Source of the DNA: Bdellovibrionales bacterium GWB1_55_8
GTDB taxonomy: Bacteria; Bdellovibrionota; UBA1018
Direction: 5' to 3'
DNA length: 53,913 nt
Assembly: GCA_001769835.1 (NCBI GenBank)
Contig: MEPR01000079.1
Span: forward strand, 8,762 to 62,674
The translations under genes and the position numbers were made by a program. Under the pieces are notes generated by a model that saw nothing but the letters and a program-made list of their open reading frames with translations, was not told where the DNA came from and did no database searches. Position 1 is the first letter of the stretch. Each line of letters starts with the position of its first letter. Below, piece after piece: positions 52,496-53,913 of this stretch.

Positions 52496-53155
52496 ATGTT
52501 CAAGAAACTTTTGATGGCGTCCGCGCTGAGCGTCGCTTTGATCGCGACCGGTTGTGGATCGTCGGTGTCTGGAAATATCACCCTGAAAGGCGATCAATCG
52601 ATCGTTCTCTCAGATTCCAATGGCGATACGGTTGAGCTGAACAATGGACCCGCGGTCCTTCAGTTCAAAGGCAACTTGTTCAAGCCTCGCCTGGAAATCG
52701 CCGCTTCCGGCAAAGCTGCTGAGTTCAAGATTCCCCGCAAGCTCGCTACCGGTCAACAAAACCGTTTTTACCTGAAAGCCGAGAAGATTGACCAGCAGGT
52801 GGATCTCGAAGGAAACACCGCTTTTGAACCGATCGGTGTTCGCGAGGAAGTGGGTCTTCAGAGCTGTTATGCTCCCGGCTGGTGCTATGTCGGGTGCTAT
52901 CGGTATTACGATGGCCGTTGCTACGATCGCGGCGGTTACCCTTACTATCCACCGGGTGGTGGCTATAGTAACTTCTGTCCCGGCACCCAACAGGTGCGAA
53001 GAACTTATGAAGACAGCCGTGAGCTTCTCCAGATCAAGTTCCGCGACGCGAAGTCGGCGGATCGGGAGATCCTCGGCGTGTTCGATGGTGACCGTGGAGT
53101 GTCGAGCCGTTTGACCACGGTGGAGCCTCTCGGCCCCTGCGTTACGCATTACTGA
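52496..53155 (+). CDS. Lipoprotein with Gly/Tyr/Cys-rich insert
   Basis: The 219-aa protein follows AAGGGAG and has a signal ending VALIATGC (Cys20). A beta-rich domain follows (GNITLKGDQSIVLSDSNG, VELNNGPAVLQFKGN, FKIPRKLATGQQNRFYL). A distinctive stretch at about residues 121-160 is rich in Tyr, Gly, Pro and Cys (SCYAPGWCYVGCYRYYDGR, YDRGGYPYYPPGGGYSN, then FC). Five to six Cys there suggest disulfides or a metal site. A last domain (LLQIKFRDAKSADREILGVF) closes the protein. No family is recognised. A clear terminator follows. Confidence 0.78.
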   Translation: MFKKLLMASALSVALIATGCGSSVSGNITLKGDQSIVLSDSNGDTVELNNGPAVLQFKGNLFKPRLEIAASGKAAEFKIPRKLATGQQNRFYLKAEKIDQQVDLEGNTAFEPIGVREEVGLQSCYAPGWCYVGCYRYYDGRCYDRGGYPYYPPGGGYSNFCPGTQQVRRTYEDSRELLQIKFRDAKSADREILGVFDGDRGVSSRLTTVEPLGPCVTHY

Positions 53156-53192
53156 TCTCGGACGCGGAAGGCATCCGGATCTGAAAGCATGG

Positions 53193-53226
53193 ACGGGTGG
53201 GCGTGTATCGCTCACCCGTTTTTTTT
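53193..53226 (+). terminator. Rho-independent terminator
   Basis: ACGGGTGGGC pairs with GCTCACCCGT (one G-U pair) around a 7-base loop, followed by a run of eight T. It ends the lipoprotein transcript at 53155 and separates it from the transporter gene. Confidence 0.88.
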
Positions 53227-53240
53227 GATAAGAGAACGGG

Positions 53241-53913
53241 GTGTTCCTGGTTCCCCTGTTGGCCGCAAACCCGCTCCTGCTCGTGTTTCTGGTGGCAGCG
53301 ATCGGATTCCCGCTTGGACGTGTCCGTTGGGGCGGCGCGACTCTGGGTGTGTCGGCCGTGCTTTTCGTGGGTCTCGTGTTTGGCGCGATGGATCCAAGCC
53401 TCGTTATTCCTGAACTCTTCACCACTTTTGGTCTGACGCTTTTTGTTTATACGATCGGACTGAGTAGCGGCCCCGTGTTCTTTTCGTCCTTCCGTAAAAA
53501 AGGAATCACCGAAACGGCCTTTGTGATCGCGATGCTGGGTGCGACCGCCGCAGTCACGATTCTCCTGTCCAGAGTGCTGTTTTCTTTCGACAGTGCCACT
53601 TCCGCGGGTTTGTTCACGGGGGGGCTCAATAATACGCCTGCCTTGGCGGCCGTTCTGGATCAGATCAAAAGGTTGTCTGAAACAACTGGGGCGGAGCCCA
53701 TTTCCAACCCGGTCGTTGCGTATTCCATCGCTTATCCGTTTGGCGTTCTGGGGACAATTCTTGCGATCATGCTCGCACGCAAACTTTGGGGTTCGAAGGA
53801 ACTCGCGCTTTCCGAGGGCGATCCGGCCGCCCAGGGAAAACTTCTGAGTCGAACGATTCTGGTCACCCGACCCGGAGTTGTGGGGCGATCGCTCTCGGAC
53901 CTTGCTCGCGAGA
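53241..53913 (+). CDS. AspT/YidE-type transporter, N-terminal part (runs off window)
   Basis: From GTG 53241 an open frame runs to the right edge (about 224 residues). It has five or six membrane helices (LLAANPLLLVFLVAAIGF, ATLGVSAVLFVGLVFG, TFGLTLFVYTIGLSSGPVFF, AFVIAMLGATAAVTIL, VVAYSIAYPFGVLGTILAI). LFVYTIGLSSGPVFF and GGLNNTPALAAVLDQ match the aspartate-alanine exchanger family (TC 2.A.81). LVTRPGVVGRSLSDL at the edge looks like the start of the RCK_C regulatory domain that follows in this family. The substrate is unknown. The start is the first in-frame option after a stop in the terminator region; its ribosome site is weak. Confidence 0.82.
   Translation, partial: MFLVPLLAANPLLLVFLVAAIGFPLGRVRWGGATLGVSAVLFVGLVFGAMDPSLVIPELFTTFGLTLFVYTIGLSSGPVFFSSFRKKGITETAFVIAMLGATAAVTILLSRVLFSFDSATSAGLFTGGLNNTPALAAVLDQIKRLSETTGAEPISNPVVAYSIAYPFGVLGTILAIMLARKLWGSKELALSEGDPAAQGKLLSRTILVTRPGVVGRSLSDLARE

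Overview
The window reads as a gene-dense chromosome segment (GC in the mid 50s by eye) from a Gram-negative bacterium. The best guess is the Bdellovibrionota/Oligoflexia side of the old Deltaproteobacteria. Three things point there: a TIGR02147-family regulator, many small exported proteins and lipoproteins of unknown function, and sigma-54 activators with FHA domains next to a Hanks-type kinase. The phylum is an inference; the Gram-negative assignment rests on lipoboxes, outer-membrane-like proteins and the SecDF/YajC set.

Region 1 (1-3.8 kb) holds the tail of an unknown gene, an octaheme cytochrome c of the tetrathionate-reductase-like type, and a small scrapyard. The scrapyard contains a 65-aa gene, a membrane protein, a gutted IS30 transposase, a REP-associated (Y1) transposase and a 58-bp degenerate second copy of part of the 65-aa gene. 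Region 2 (3.8-10.7 kb) is core: MBL hydrolase, tgt, yajC, secD, secF, recJ on the plus strand. Region 3 (10.8-21.8 kb) has a secreted subtilase with a coiled-coil neighbour, a CHRD protein, a minus-strand accA-gmk-spoT cluster, a lone FliL-like protein convergent with an FHA/sigma-54 activator, engB, an LD-carboxypeptidase and tRNA-Leu(CAA).

Region 4 (21.8-27.4 kb) begins beside the tRNA with two damaged genes: a clan-A glycosidase frameshifted in a C7 run and a frameshifted exported protein. Four exported proteins follow on the minus strand; two of them are paralogues of each other. They are divergent from a TIGR02147 regulator that has a perfect 20-bp palindrome just upstream. Region 5 (28-41 kb) holds a DUF5996 protein, a Gfo/Idh/MocA oxidoreductase, an unknown three-gene exported cassette with GxxxG, Tyr-rich and SGS repeats, a ZIP transporter, an adenylate cyclase-TolB-like-TPR protein and several exported unknowns.

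Region 6 (41-48.9 kb) is the most coherent unknown system: a Ser/Thr kinase, an FHA-GAF-sigma-54 activator, then a near-consensus -24/-12 promoter driving an outer-membrane-like protein and a lipoprotein. After a terminator comes an 891-aa lipoprotein with seven repeats at an exact 63-residue period. Region 7 (48.9-53.9 kb) has RNase HI, a divergent phosphoenolpyruvate carboxylase with an altered catalytic loop, two lipoproteins, RNA hairpins and the start of an AspT-type transporter that runs off the window.
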